64,000 bases of DNA from Mesorhizobium shangrilense (GCF_028826155.1 NZ_JAQGPN010000001.1:997501-1061500), one strand, 5' to 3'; counted from the stretch's first letter, positions 26,503-37,819 are shown. Notes: generated by a model from the sequence alone, not told the origin. Made by a program: numbers and translations.

Positions 26503-28227
26503 TCATTTCCCGTTCGTCCCGTTCTCGACCGGGGTGCGTGTGAACCGCCAGCGGACCTCGCCGCGTTCGGACGCGTTGAACGACAGCACGATCTGTCGGG
26601 TACGCCGGGGGCCGCCCAGAGAGGCGAAGAAGATGGATTCCTCGACAGCCGGCGTCGCATCAGGAGAGGCCAGCGTCCAGCGCTCGAGTTGCGGCGTCGC
26701 CAGCACTAGGCGGTCGCGGTCGTCGCGGAAGAGTTCGATGTCCGGATGCAGGTGGAAGCGCACGCTGACGGCGTCGCCCTTCTCGGCCCGCACCGTTTCG
26801 CCTTTCGGCCCGAAGAAGCGGTCGATGCCGGTCAGCACGTTGCCGCCTTCGGAAAGGCTGATCTCGCGCTCGTGAAAAACACCGAAGCGCGCCACATAGC
26901 CGTCGTGGCTGGCGACGAAGCCTTGGCGTCCTGCCTTGTCGGTACGGACCGAACGCGGGTTCTTGGGGCCGTCAACCAGGACCGTTCCGATCCATCCGGT
27001 GATCTGTTCGGGCAGGTTGAATCGCGCCGAGGAGGTGTCGTTCAACGTAGCGGTCGAATGCGCCGCCGTGGCGCGTGCCAGCGGGCGGAAGTCGTCGAGG
27101 CCATAGGTGTCCACGCCCGAATTGACGATGATGTTCTGGCGGCCGGATGACATCTCGAAGGCGAGGAAACCGGCATGGGCGCGCATCGATACGTCGAGCG
27201 GCGGCGTCGTGCCCGTGTCTGCGACCACGATCGTCGAGCCGACCGACAGACGCTCGTAGCCTGAATGCGGCGCCTGCAGCAGCGGCGCGCCGGCGGTGTC
27301 GTCGTGGCGCAGGATGGCGGCGATGCGATCCGGGATCGTCGCGCCCATGCCGTTGAAGCGGGCCAGCGAACCGTCGCCGTGCCGAAAGAAGCGCAGCGCC
27401 GGCAGCATGCGTTCAACCGCGCCGATCAGCTCGGCGGGCGGCGTCTCGGCCTGATTGGCGTAGGTCTGGCGCAGCGGCAGCAGATCGGCCAACAGCTCGA
27501 GCACATTCATCGGATTCCGCGAGATATGGCCGCCGTCCGGCAGGATCTGCCGGTCGAGCTCGGTCGCCAACTGGCGGGTCGCGCCGCGCAGGATGTGCAC
27601 CGGCGCAGGCAGCGACAGCGCGGCGAAGGCCAGTGCGATGCGGCCGCGCAGCCGGTCTCTGCCGTCTGGCGCGTCGGCGACGACCGAGCGCAGGTAGCGG
27701 ATCTGGACGGCCAGCGACTTCAGGAAGGCGCGGTAGAAGGGGAACTCCGCGCCTTGCAGCACGACCGAGGAATGCTGCAGCCATGCAATGATGCGCTTGG
27801 CGGTGGTGCCCGGCTCCCAGGCAATGCCGCGGATATTGCGGCCGTGTACGGAAATCCAGTCCGAGACCAGCGAGCGCGCGTTCGCGGCGGCCAAGTCCGA
27901 GCCGGCCGCCCGCATATGCCTCAGCCAGCGGAAGCCGTGGAGACTGTGCAGCCAGTTGCGGTTCGTAACCTCGAGATGGAAGGGCGAGTCGCCTCCGGTC
28001 TCGACGAGCAGGCCAGCGAGAGGGAACCGGCCATGATAGATCTCGACGGCGATCTGCGGGTCGGCAAGGCGCAGATCCGGCGGCGCGATGAGCACGCGCT
28101 CAGGCGTGCGGCCCGCGTAGCGCCACCGATATGGGGGGCCGGCGCGCAAGCGGCGGCGTGTCCTGTGCCACATCTCGCGGCCCACCAGCGCCCATAGGCG
28201 CGGCGAGCCGCCGCCTCCACTCGCCAA
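26503..28227 (-). CDS. Heparinase II/III family protein
   Basis: A 574-aa protein with an N-terminal all-helical toroid domain (to about residue 330; WLHSLHGFRWLRHM, LPDGGHISRNPMNVLELLAD) and a C-terminal beta-sandwich (ARATAAHSTATLNDTSSARF, HDGYVARFGVFHEREISL). Rhizobiales carry this gene next to rsmB and purH. It is annotated as a uronyl-polysaccharide lyase but its substrate is unknown; no signal peptide is visible. The start is TTG: it is the first start after the upstream stop and has GGAG nine nt before it. Confidence 0.85.
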   Translation of the reverse strand: MASGGGGSPRLWALVGREMWHRTRRRLRAGPPYRWRYAGRTPERVLIAPPDLRLADPQIAVEIYHGRFPLAGLLVETGGDSPFHLEVTNRNWLHSLHGFRWLRHMRAAGSDLAAANARSLVSDWISVHGRNIRGIAWEPGTTAKRIIAWLQHSSVVLQGAEFPFYRAFLKSLAVQIRYLRSVVADAPDGRDRLRGRIALAFAALSLPAPVHILRGATRQLATELDRQILPDGGHISRNPMNVLELLADLLPLRQTYANQAETPPAELIGAVERMLPALRFFRHGDGSLARFNGMGATIPDRIAAILRHDDTAGAPLLQAPHSGYERLSVGSTIVVADTGTTPPLDVSMRAHAGFLAFEMSSGRQNIIVNSGVDTYGLDDFRPLARATAAHSTATLNDTSSARFNLPEQITGWIGTVLVDGPKNPRSVRTDKAGRQGFVASHDGYVARFGVFHEREISLSEGGNVLTGIDRFFGPKGETVRAEKGDAVSVRFHLHPDIELFRDDRDRLVLATPQLERWTLASPDATPAVEESIFFASLGGPRRTRQIVLSFNASERGEVRWRFTRTPVENGTNGK

Positions 28228-28308
28228 AAGCCGCGTCTCCAGTCCGTTGTCCCTGGGGGTAGTTAAGGTGATTCAGAGCTTTCCGCGAGCCTGAAATCTC
28301 CCGATTCC

Positions 28309-29712
28309 TCAAGCATTTCGTACGAGTCGCGCTGCGAAGAAGCCGTCCAGGCCGGAAATCGATGGGTCCTCGAAGCGCAGGTCCGCCGGCGTGGTGCGCA
28401 GGTGGCCTTCATTGGTGACGAAACCAGCCACGCCCGGAAGCTCGTCGGGCCCGACCGGATCGGGCGCCGCGTCCGGATGCGCTTCAAGAAAAGCCCGCCA
28501 AAGCTCCTCTCCCTCCAGCGGGTCGAGCGAGCAGTTGGAGAAGACCAGCCGGCCGCCGGGCTTCAGCCAGGTGAAGGCGCGCGCCAGCAGCCGCGCCTGC
28601 AAGGCGGCCAGCTTGGCGATGTCGTCGGGGGACTTCGACCACGGCACATCGGGATGGCGGCGCACTGTGCCGGTCGACGAGCAGGGCGCATCGAGCAGGA
28701 TGGCGTCGAACCGAGCCGGGGGCTGCCAGGCGAGGATGTCGGCGTTCACCAGCTCGGCCGTCAGCTTCAGCCGCTGAAGATTTTCGGTCATGCGCGCGAG
28801 GCGGCTTTTCGAGGTGTCCATGGCCGTCACCTTGGCGCCGGCCAGGATCAACTGCATGGTTTTGCCGCCGGGCGCAGCACAAAGGTCCGCGACGCGCATC
28901 CCGGTGACCTCACCCAGCAGCCGGGCGGGAAGGGCGGCGGCCGCATCCTGCACCCACCATCCCCCGTCCGCGAAGCCCGGCAGTTCCGGCACAGCTGCGG
29001 GGAGGCGGGCGACGCGCACCGAGCCTGTGGGCAATACGATGCCGCCGAATTTCTCAGCCCAACCCGCCGGATCGCGCTTGACGGTGAAGTCGACCGGAGG
29101 CTCTGCGCGATGCGCGGCAAGAATGGCCTTCCCCCGCGGCTCGCCATAGGCCTCGACCAGGCGGCTCCGGAACCAGTCCGGTGCGTCGTCAGTCTCGGCA
29201 AGCGCCTTGGGAAGCGACGTTTCCTTGTTGCGGGCGATGGAGCGCAGCACGCCGTTGACGAGGCCGGCGAAGCGGGTCGTGCGCGGATCGGACTTGGCGT
29301 GGGTCACGGCGAGATCGACGGCCGCACTGTCGGGGACGTCGAGGAAGAGGATCTGCGCCGCCGCGACATGCAGCACATGCATCAAGGTTGTGGCGTTGGC
29401 CGGCAGCGGCCGCTCGAGCTGGGCGGCCACTAGCCTGCCGATCGTCACGCGGAAGCGCAGCGCGGTGGTGAGGATGGCGCGGACAAGCGCCCGGTCACGC
29501 TGGTCGAGGGCGCGGAACTGCGGATGGCCGTGCTCCTGGTCGGTCAGGCCGTCGAGCGGCGTCCGGGCGTCGACCACCGCGGCAAGCAGCCGTGCGGCTG
29601 CCATGCGTGCGGGAAGGCCGGGCGCGGATGGCCTTTCTGGTCGGGAATTCGGATGGGGTTTCTTACGTCGCGGCGTCGCGCCCGACGCCGGCGGACGTTC
29701 GCTCACGACCAT
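28309..29712 (-). CDS. rsmB: 16S rRNA (cytosine-C5)-methyltransferase RsmB/Sun family
   Basis: A 467-aa protein with an N-terminal NusB-like helical domain ([31 protein letters not shown]) and a C-terminal SAM methyltransferase. The SAM and catalytic motifs are [31 protein letters not shown] and [13 protein letters not shown], the last with one of the two active-site Cys. The start [11 protein letters not shown] overlaps the end of htpX by 10 nt; a longer frame reaching further into htpX is less likely. Expected to methylate C967-equivalent of 16S rRNA. Confidence 0.92.
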   Translation of the reverse strand: MVVSERPPASGATPRRKKPHPNSRPERPSAPGLPARMAAARLLAAVVDARTPLDGLTDQEHGHPQFRALDQRDRALVRAILTTALRFRVTIGRLVAAQLERPLPANATTLMHVLHVAAAQILFLDVPDSAAVDLAVTHAKSDPRTTRFAGLVNGVLRSIARNKETSLPKALAETDDAPDWFRSRLVEAYGEPRGKAILAAHRAEPPVDFTVKRDPAGWAEKFGGIVLPTGSVRVARLPAAVPELPGFADGGWWVQDAAAALPARLLGEVTGMRVADLCAAPGGKTMQLILAGAKVTAMDTSKSRLARMTENLQRLKLTAELVNADILAWQPPARFDAILLDAPCSSTGTVRRHPDVPWSKSPDDIAKLAALQARLLARAFTWLKPGGRLVFSNCSLDPLEGEELWRAFLEAHPDAAPDPVGPDELPGVAGFVTNEGHLRTTPADLRFEDPSISGLDGFFAARLVRNA

Positions 29713-30740
29713 GGCCCTTTCGGGCCGGTGGGATTGCGGCCCCAGGGGCCGCCCTGCTTCTTCGGAGGCTCGGCCGGGGGCGGATCGGAGGGAGCGCCCC
29801 ACGGTCCCTCCTGCTGCGGGTCGGCGCGGCGTTCACGCGTCGGGGCGGCAGTCGCTCCGCGGGCCTGCCTGCGCGGTGCGGGATTTTCCAGGCCGACGCC
29901 CTCGTTCGCCATGCGCTGGAGGGCGGCGATGCGATTGCCGGTGTCCGGATGGGTGGAGAACAAATTATCCATACGCTCGCCCGACAGCGGGTTGATGATG
30001 AACATGTGCGCAGTGGCCGGATTGCGCTCCGCCTGCGGGTTGTGGATGTGCTCGGCGGCGCGGGCGATCTTGTTCAGCGCGGAAGCCAGCCACATGGGGT
30101 TCCCGCAGATCTCGGCGCCGCGGCGGTCGGCCGAATATTCGCGCGTGCGGCTGATCGCCATCTGCACGATCATGGCGGCGAAGGGCGCGACGATCATCGC
30201 GACCAGCACGCCGATGCCGCCCATGGGGCTGTTGTTGTCGCGGTTGCCGCCGAAGAAGAGGGCAAAGTTGCCGAGCATCGAAATCGCGCCGGCCAGCGTC
30301 GCCGTGATCGTCATGGTCAGCGTGTCGCGGTTCTGGACGTGGGCGAGTTCGTGCGCCATAACGCCGGCGACCTCCTCGTAGGAGAGGCGCTCGAGCAGGC
30401 CGGTCGTCGCGGCGACGGCGGCGTTTTCCGGGTTGCGGCCGGTGGCGAAGGCATTTGGCTGCGGATTGTCGATCAGGTAGACCTTTGGCATCGGCAGCCC
30501 GGCGCGCTGGGAGAGTTCGGCGACGATACGGTGGTATTCGGGCGCCGTGCGCTGGTCGACCTCGACGGCCCCCTGCATCCGCAGCACCATCTTGTCGGCG
30601 TTCCAGTAGCTGAAGAGGTTCATGCCGGCCGCCATGAGGAACGCGATCATCATGCCGCCGGAGCCGCCGATCAGGTAGCCCACGCCCATGAACAGCGCGG
30701 TCATGGCCGCGAGCAGCATCGCTGTGCGCATCACGTTCAT
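29703..30740 (-). CDS. htpX: Membrane zinc metalloprotease HtpX
   Basis: A 345-aa M48 peptidase. Two N-terminal hydrophobic helices (residues 5-45) are followed by the zinc site [14 protein letters not shown] and the third ligand Glu in [14 protein letters not shown]; two more hydrophobic segments lie between. The C-terminal 60 residues are a Pro/Gly/Trp-rich tail with repeated GPWG. HtpX degrades damaged inner-membrane proteins. It is divergent from the DUF1674 gene (92-bp gap) and upstream of rsmB with overlap. Confidence 0.94.
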   Translation of the reverse strand: MNVMRTAMLLAAMTALFMGVGYLIGGSGGMMIAFLMAAGMNLFSYWNADKMVLRMQGAVEVDQRTAPEYHRIVAELSQRAGLPMPKVYLIDNPQPNAFATGRNPENAAVAATTGLLERLSYEEVAGVMAHELAHVQNRDTLTMTITATLAGAISMLGNFALFFGGNRDNNSPMGGIGVLVAMIVAPFAAMIVQMAISRTREYSADRRGAEICGNPMWLASALNKIARAAEHIHNPQAERNPATAHMFIINPLSGERMDNLFSTHPDTGNRIAALQRMANEGVGLENPAPRRQARGATAAPTRERRADPQQEGPWGAPSDPPPAEPPKKQGGPWGRNPTGPKGPWS

Positions 30741-30832
30741 CTGTCACTCCAACAGCCGCCAGAGGTTGGGAGGCAGCCATGTTTCGCATATATGATGGTG
30801 CGAGGATTACCAGCTTTCAATGACGGTCGACG

Positions 30833-31072
30833 ATGAACAATACCCCTGAAGCCCGGCCAGCGCCCGAGCAGGCACCCGACAAGGCGGCAGAGCCGTCTGC
30901 CGAAAGGACGCTGACGCCTGCGGCGCGCCGCGCACTGCAGGAGGCGGAGCAGCGCCGGGCCGAGTATGAGGCGAACGAGGCGCGCCTGCCCAAGGAGATC
31001 GGCGGCCGCAAGGGCCCCGAACCCGGCCGCTACGGCGACTGGGAGGTAAAGGGCCTGACCAGCGACTTCTGA
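30833..31072 (+). CDS. DUF1674 protein, succinate dehydrogenase assembly factor 4 homologue
   Basis: A 79-aa protein whose C-terminus (EIGGRKGPEPGRYGDWEVKG then LTSDF) is the diagnostic DUF1674/SDHAF4 motif. The N-terminal half is Pro/Ala/Glu-rich and probably disordered. SDHAF4 homologues bind the flavinylated SdhA subunit before complex assembly; the role here is by family. The site before ATG is weak. It is divergent from htpX. Confidence 0.88.
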   Translation: MNNTPEARPAPEQAPDKAAEPSAERTLTPAARRALQEAEQRRAEYEANEARLPKEIGGRKGPEPGRYGDWEVKGLTSDF

Positions 31073-31185
31073 TCGGAGAAGCGATCCGGTCTGTTCGCCG
31101 CAGTGAAGATCCGGCAGGGAACCCTGCACGCCGACAGCGCGTTGTCTTCAGCGACTTCCCCTTCATGCGGATGCAGAGGACAGCG

Positions 31186-32055
31186 ATGCAGATACGCCTC
31201 GGCTACGAGATCGCGATCGAATGCGAGAGGCCGACCCATGTCGTCTCATTGCTCGACATCCATCGCGAGCGCCAGCGCGACATCCAGCGGCAAACCCGGC
31301 TGCTGACGTCGCCGACGGTGCCGCTGACCTGCTATGTCGACGGCTTCGGCAATGCGTGCCGGCGGTTCATGGCCCCGGAGGGGGGCGTGCGGCTTCTCTA
31401 TGACGCGGTCGTGTCCGACACCGGACTGCCGGACGAGGTGAACACGCTGGCCGGCGAGACCCCGGTCGAGAGGCTGCCCAGCGATGTGCTGGTCTACCTC
31501 CTCGGCAGCCGCTACTGCGAAACCGACCACCTGAGCCAGAAGGCGTGGGACCTGTTCGGCAAGGTGCCCGGCGGCTGGGCGCGGGCGCAGGCGATCGTGG
31601 ACTACGTGCACGACTGCCTCTCGTTCAGCTACGGCTATGCGCGCGCAACGCGCACGGCGGCTCAGGCGCACGACGAGCGTGTCGGCGTCTGTCGCGACTT
31701 CGCCCACCTCGCCATCACCTTCTGCCGCTGCATGAACATGCCCGCGCGCTACGTGAACGGTTTTCTCGGTGACATCGGCGTGCCGCAGGACCCGGCTCCA
31801 ATGGACTTTTCGGCCTGGATGGAGGTCTACCTGGACGGGAAATGGTACACCTTCGACCCGCGCCACAACGTGCCGCGGATCGGGCGGGTCGTGATCGCAC
31901 GCGGCCGGGACGCGACCGACGTGCCGTTGCTGCACAGTTTCGGACCGCACCGGCTCGCCACGTTCAAGGTGTGGACCTACGAGCAGGAGAGCCACCCCGT
32001 CAGGCCGCCCGACCGGGGCATCGACCGGACGCTGACGACGCCGATGCTGGCGTAG
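31186..32055 (+). CDS. Transglutaminase-like protein with altered catalytic triad
   Basis: A 289-aa protein of the COG1305 type. An N-terminal beta domain (IRLGYEIAIECERPTHVVSL) precedes the transglutaminase-like core: the Cys motif ERVGVCRDFAHLAITFCRCM, then MDFSAWMEVYLDGKWYTFDP. At the place where most members have His (HAW) this one has Ser (SAW), while Cys and the downstream Asp are kept. It may be inactive or use another base. AGAGGAC precedes the start. It is followed by a strong hairpin terminator. Confidence 0.85.
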   Translation: MQIRLGYEIAIECERPTHVVSLLDIHRERQRDIQRQTRLLTSPTVPLTCYVDGFGNACRRFMAPEGGVRLLYDAVVSDTGLPDEVNTLAGETPVERLPSDVLVYLLGSRYCETDHLSQKAWDLFGKVPGGWARAQAIVDYVHDCLSFSYGYARATRTAAQAHDERVGVCRDFAHLAITFCRCMNMPARYVNGFLGDIGVPQDPAPMDFSAWMEVYLDGKWYTFDPRHNVPRIGRVVIARGRDATDVPLLHSFGPHRLATFKVWTYEQESHPVRPPDRGIDRTLTTPMLA

Positions 32056-32086
32056 GGCAAGGGGCGCGCATTGCTTCAGAAACAGA

Positions 32087-32120
32087 AAGGCCGCCGCTTC
32101 GTCCCGAAGCTGGCGGCCTT
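32087..32120. terminator. Strong bidirectional hairpin terminator
   Basis: AAGGCCGCC (32087-32095) and GGCGGCCTT (32112-32120) form the outer stem. GCTTCG (32096-32101) and CGAAGC (32105-32110) continue it after a one-base bulge, with loop TCC. On the minus strand the stem runs into TTTCTGTTTC, a good terminator for the small minus-strand unit described next. On the plus strand it ends the transglutaminase-like gene, with a TTTT eight nt further on. Confidence 0.8.
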
Positions 32121-32190
32121 CCCGTGTTTTCGTCCAGCGCGCGACCGTCAGCGACGATCCAGGAGGATCATCGGCCGCACGTCATGCGCT

Positions 32191-32262
32191 TCAGCGAAGA
32201 GGCTGCTCCCCGCGAAGGCAATCCGCCGAGACCACGCACTGGCATACGAAATCACTCGACAT
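32191..32262 (-). CDS. Probable 23-codon minigene with a perfect Shine-Dalgarno sequence
   Basis: ATG at 32262 opens a 23-codon frame (MSSDFVCQC..., three Cys in the first 15 residues) ending at TGA 32191-32193. Upstream, GAAAGGAGGTGATCC (32278-32264) is complementary to the terminal 15 nt of bacterial 16S rRNA, with AGGAGG seven nt from the ATG. The transcript would then reach the terminator at 32120-32087, giving an mRNA of about 200 nt. No homologue is recognised and no promoter is clear. The remaining parts of 32056-32506 hold nothing else I can support. Confidence 0.5.
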   Translation of the reverse strand: MSSDFVCQCVVSADCLRGEQPLR

Positions 32263-32506
32263 CGGATCACCTCCTTTCAATTCGTTGAACACACCGTGAA
32301 GTTGGGGTGCTTCGCGCCGTTCTGCAAGTGCAAAACCGCAACAGACGCGCGCGAACCTCCCGAGGCCACTGCGGGGCCCTAGGCTCTGCCGCCCGCTTGA
32401 CCCTCCCGCTCGATTGACTAGACCCGCCATATCGTCGATGAAAATGGGACGATGACGGCGTCCCGCCGGTACGGCCGGCAAAGCGTCATGCGCTAGGGAG
32501 AGACCG

Positions 32507-33445
32507 GTGGACCAGCATCACGTCATGGGCCGAGGACTGCTCTTTCCGGAAGGGCCTGTCGCCTGCGCCGATGGTTCGGTGCTCCTCGTCGAGATCCAGC
32601 GAAAGACGGTGACGCGGGTTCACGAGGACGGGCGCGTCGAGATCGTGGCCCAACTCGACGGCGGGCCGAACGGCATGGCCTTCGGACCGGACGGCGCGCT
32701 CTACGTCTGCAACAATGGCGGCTTCCTGTTCACAGAGATCGGCGGGCTGAACCGGGTGAAGCCCGGCGTTCCCGAGGGCTATGCGGGCGGCTGGATCGAG
32801 CGGCTTGAGCTGGCGACCGGCCGCCGCGACATCCTCTACCGGCGCTGCGGCGAGCATCCGCTGGTCGGGCCGAACGACATCGTGTTCGATCGTCACGGCG
32901 GTTTCTACTTCACCGATTTCGGCAAGCTCTATCCGCGGTTCCGGCCGAATGGCGGCGTCTACTATGCGCTGGCCGACGGGTCGCGCATCGTCGAGCTCGC
33001 CTACCCGATCATCATGCCCAACGGCATCGGCCTGTCGCCCGACGGCGCGACCGTCTATGCGGCGGAGACCGAGACGGGGCGCCTGTGGGCGTTCGACCTC
33101 GAGGAGCCGGGGAAGGCGCGCGTGCACCCCTCGATGGCGCCGCATGGCGGCCGGCTGGTGTGCGGGCTTCCGGGCTACCAGCGCTTCGACAGCCTGGCCG
33201 TCGACGCCGAAGGCAACATTCATGTCGCCACCCTCGTCACCGGCTGCATCACCGTCGTCAGCCCCGACGGAAACGTGCTCGACCAGATCATGACCGGCGA
33301 CCCGATGACCACGAATGTGTGCTTCGGCGGGCCGGACATGAAGACGGCGTACGTCACGCTGTCGGGCAAGGGCGAGTTGGTCCGGATGCCGTCCGCGCGG
33401 GCCGGCCTGCCGCTCGCCTACGGCGATCCACGGGCGGGCGGGTAG
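32507..33445 (+). CDS. SMP-30/gluconolactonase-family protein
   Basis: A 312-aa six-bladed beta-propeller. SMP-30 signatures include FPEGPVACADGSVLLVEIQ, the metal-site blocks GPNGMAFGPDGALYVCNNGG and GPNDIVFDRHGGFYFTDFG, and MPNGIGLSPDGATVYAAET. It probably opens a sugar lactone or related ester. The start is GTG with GGGAGAG seven nt upstream. It is convergent with acs across a perfect hairpin. Confidence 0.88.
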   Translation: MDQHHVMGRGLLFPEGPVACADGSVLLVEIQRKTVTRVHEDGRVEIVAQLDGGPNGMAFGPDGALYVCNNGGFLFTEIGGLNRVKPGVPEGYAGGWIERLELATGRRDILYRRCGEHPLVGPNDIVFDRHGGFYFTDFGKLYPRFRPNGGVYYALADGSRIVELAYPIIMPNGIGLSPDGATVYAAETETGRLWAFDLEEPGKARVHPSMAPHGGRLVCGLPGYQRFDSLAVDAEGNIHVATLVTGCITVVSPDGNVLDQIMTGDPMTTNVCFGGPDMKTAYVTLSGKGELVRMPSARAGLPLAYGDPRAGG

Positions 33446-33485
33446 CCAGTCAGAACAGGTTCGGAGCCTGGAGTGGGAAATGCCG

Positions 33486-33517
33486 GGCGCGCCGGATGCC
33501 GGCGCATCCGGCGCGCC
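33486..33517. terminator. Hairpin between convergent genes
   Basis: GGCGCGCCGGATG (33486-33498) and CATCCGGCGCGCC (33505-33517) form a perfect 13-bp stem with loop CCGGCG, between the SMP-30 stop and the acs stop. There is no T run in either direction, so termination would be assisted; it may instead protect both 3' ends. Confidence 0.6.
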
Positions 33518-33526
33518 TGAGGGCGC

Positions 33527-35482
<1,956 letters not shown>

Positions 35483-35727
35483 GTTTTCCTCTCCCCCGCG
35501 GACCGGACGGCCGCATGCTAACAGTCTGGGCATCCAGAACAACATAGGTGCAGCGCTGCTCTAGTATCAGAGCCGGCGCGAGGGCAACATTAGACTTCGG
35601 AATATGCCACGCAAAGGGATGTGGGCACGCACTTTGCCGCAGACAGGGTGAAAGCGGCACTTGACGGAGCCGGGCCGTCGGCTTCTGCTGACGACATGGC
35701 CCTTGAATGCAACGTCCGGAGGTAGCC

Positions 35728-36774
35728 ATGGCCAAGGTCCGCGCCCTCGTTCTCGAACGTCAGCACCAGCTCGCGCTCAGGGACATCGACCTGCCGATGG
35801 AGGTCGGCCCCAGGCAGGTCAAGGTCGCGATCCACACGGTCGGCGTCTGCGGGTCGGACGTGCACTACTACACGCATGGGCGCATCGGGCGCTTCGTCGT
35901 GGAGGAGCCGATGGTGCTGGGCCATGAGGCGGCCGGAACGGTGGTCGAGGTCGGCGCCGGCGTGAGCCATCTGAAGGTCGGCGACCGCGTCTGCATGGAG
36001 CCCGGCATTCCCGATGCGAACTCCAGGGCGAGCCGGCTCGGGCTCTACAACGTCGATCCAGCGGTGACCTTCTGGGCGACGCCGCCGGTGCACGGAGTGC
36101 TGACGCCACACGTCGTCCATCACGCCGCCTACACCTATCGCTTGCCGGGCAATGTCAGCTTTGCGGAAGGCGCAATGGTGGAGCCCTTCGCGGTCGGCAT
36201 GCAGGCGGCGGCGAAGGCGCGGATCGCACCGGGCGACACGGCAGTGGTGCTGGGCGCGGGACCGATCGGGACAATGGTGGCGATCGCAGCACTTGCCGGC
36301 GGCTGCGCCCGGGCCATCGTGGCAGACCTCGCACAACCCAAGCTCGACATTGCGGCCAAATACCAGGGCGTCGTCCCGGTCAATATCCGGGAAGCCAACC
36401 TCGTCGAGAAGGTGGCGCGGCTGACCGATGGCTGGGGCGCCGACGTTGTTTTCGAATGCTCCGGTTCGGCGAAGGCCTGGGAAACGGTCTTCGACCTTCT
36501 GCGGCCGGGCGGCGCGATCGTCGCGGTCGGCCTGCCGGTCGCGCCAGTGCCGGTCGACATCTCGACGGCGACCACCAAGGAGGCCCGCATCGAAAGCGTG
36601 TTCCGCTATGCGCACCAGTACGAGCGGGCGATCGCGCTGATGGCGTCGGGCCGCGTCGACCTGAAGCCGCTGATCTCAGAGACCTTCGCCTTCGAGGATG
36701 CGATCAGGGCGTTCGACCGGGCTGTCGAGGCGCGGCCGTCCGACGTGAAGCTGCAGATCAGGCTGGAGGAGTAG
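35728..36774 (+). CDS. Zinc-dependent polyol (xylitol/sorbitol-type) dehydrogenase
   Basis: A 348-aa medium-chain dehydrogenase. Catalytic zinc ligands are in [14 protein letters not shown] and GHEAAG; the NAD-binding motif is [14 protein letters not shown] followed by IVADL, which favours NAD. The four-Cys structural zinc site is absent: the segment after [19 protein letters not shown] lacks the usual Cys residues, as in bacterial xylitol dehydrogenases. GGAGGT lies five nt before the ATG. No sugar transporter is adjacent, so the substrate is uncertain. Confidence 0.85.
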   Translation: MAKVRALVLERQHQLALRDIDLPMEVGPRQVKVAIHTVGVCGSDVHYYTHGRIGRFVVEEPMVLGHEAAGTVVEVGAGVSHLKVGDRVCMEPGIPDANSRASRLGLYNVDPAVTFWATPPVHGVLTPHVVHHAAYTYRLPGNVSFAEGAMVEPFAVGMQAAAKARIAPGDTAVVLGAGPIGTMVAIAALAGGCARAIVADLAQPKLDIAAKYQGVVPVNIREANLVEKVARLTDGWGADVVFECSGSAKAWETVFDLLRPGGAIVAVGLPVAPVPVDISTATTKEARIESVFRYAHQYERAIALMASGRVDLKPLISETFAFEDAIRAFDRAVEARPSDVKLQIRLEE

Positions 36775-36826
36775 GTCGCCAGCTTCACGCCAAATCGCCT
36801 CCTCCTTGAATTCGACGGATCCCAAC

Positions 36827-36856
36827 AAAAAACCCGGCCTCGCGACCGGGTCTTTT
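36827..36856. terminator. Bidirectional terminator between the polyol dehydrogenase and carD
   Basis: ACCCGG (36832-36837) pairs with CCGGGT (36846-36851). The plus strand continues TCTTTT and the minus strand TTTTTTG, so the stem has a T run on both sides. It serves the convergent dehydrogenase and carD genes. Confidence 0.85.
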
Positions 36857-36879
36857 GATTTCGAGGTCCTGAAGCCGGC

Positions 36880-37461
36880 TCAGGCGGCTTCGTCCTGCTC
36901 GGTCTCTTCGTTGTCGGCCTTGGCGCCGCGCTTCGGGCCCTTGGCGAGGTTGGCCTCGATCAGGCGGACGGCTTCCGTCTCCGACATGCGATTGACGGCT
37001 GCGATCTCACGCGCCATGCGGTCGAGCGCGGCCTCGTAGAGCTGGCGCTCGGAATAGGACTGCTCGGGCTGGTTGTCGGCACGGTAGAGATCGCGCACGA
37101 CCTCCGAGATCTGGATCAGATCGCCGGAGTTGATCTTCGCATCATATTCCTGCGCACGGCGCGACCACATGGTGCGCTTGATGCGCGCGCGGCCCTGCAC
37201 GACCTTCAGCGCGCGGTCGACATAGTCGGTCTCGGACAGCTTGCGCATGCCGATGGACGCGGCCTTCGCGACCGGAACCTTGAGGCGCATCTTGTCCTTC
37301 TGGAAATCGATCACGAAGAGTTCAAGCTTGTGTCCTGCGACTTCCTGCTCGTCGATGGAGACGATCTGGCCCACGCCGTGCGCGGGGTAAACAATGAACT
37401 CGCCCGTCTTGAAGCCGTTGCGTCCTGCCGCCGGCTTCTTCTGCTGGGTGGTTGTTGCCAT
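36880..37461 (-). CDS. carD: CarD-family RNA polymerase-binding regulator
   Basis: A 193-aa CarD_CdnL protein. The N-terminal Tudor-like RNAP-interaction domain reads FKTGEFIVYPAHGVGQIVSI. The C-terminal helical DNA-contact domain has LKVVQGRARIKRTMWSRRAQ and SGDLIQISEVVRDLYRADN. The last 20 residues are acidic. CarD proteins stabilise open complexes at rRNA and stress promoters. The start is ATG 37461, with AGGAG 11 nt upstream; ATG 37470 has the same site too close. It has a long leader with several palindromes. Confidence 0.92.
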   Translation of the reverse strand: MATTTQQKKPAAGRNGFKTGEFIVYPAHGVGQIVSIDEQEVAGHKLELFVIDFQKDKMRLKVPVAKAASIGMRKLSETDYVDRALKVVQGRARIKRTMWSRRAQEYDAKINSGDLIQISEVVRDLYRADNQPEQSYSERQLYEAALDRMAREIAAVNRMSETEAVRLIEANLAKGPKRGAKADNEETEQDEAA

Positions 37462-37819
37462 TACGCCCATTACTCCTTCGTATGCGGCCGACCTTCGAAG
37501 TCAGCCCTTCTTGCGGCCGGAGAGGCCGTGTCTGATGCCGTTTGAAGAGGAGCCAGACAATCCGGATCGACAAGAGCATGCACCGTGCTAAAAGCTACGG
37601 CGCCGGCTCAAGCTGACCTGATCCGAGGAATCTGAGAACACCTTTCAGTGATTAGGCAACCCGTCGTACGACGTCGTGCCACCGGCATGTGCTGCATGGG
37701 ATAGCACAAAAAGGCGACAGAATCAAGAATTTGCCTAACACGCGAACAACCTGCCGCATGTCAACCCTGTTGACGCGGCTTGCAAGCGGATATCCGCATG
37801 CGCCCGTGCGGGCGTCAGC
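37462..37819. other. fdxA-carD intergenic region with stacked palindromes
   Basis: This 358-bp gap holds four self-complementary sites: CGTCGTACGACG (37662-37673), GTCAAC-CCT-GTTGAC (37760-37774), GCGGATATCCGC (37786-37797) and CGCCCG-TG-CGGGCG (37801-37814). The last abuts the fdxA stop and may help end its transcript. The others lie upstream of the candidate carD promoter. I see no gene here. Confidence 0.6.
37698..37726 (-). promoter_or_regulatory. Candidate housekeeping promoter of carD
   Basis: On the minus strand TTGATT (37726-37721), preceded by C to give CTTGATT, is followed after 17 nt by TATCCC (37703-37698) in CTATCCC. This resembles the alphaproteobacterial CTTGAC-N17-CTATAT consensus. 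It would give a leader of about 230 nt before carD. Confidence 0.4.

Noticed and set aside
26503..31072. An operon-level island of transferred genes around heparinase
   Set aside because: The order htpX-rsmB-heparinase-purH and its base composition look like normal Rhizobiales chromosome. No integrase, transposase or composition shift was seen.
32264..32278. A fragment of 16S rRNA 3' end on the plus strand (GGATCACCTCCTTTC)
   Set aside because: The match stops at 15 nt with no upstream 16S sequence. On the minus strand it sits exactly where a Shine-Dalgarno sequence for an ATG frame belongs, which explains it better.
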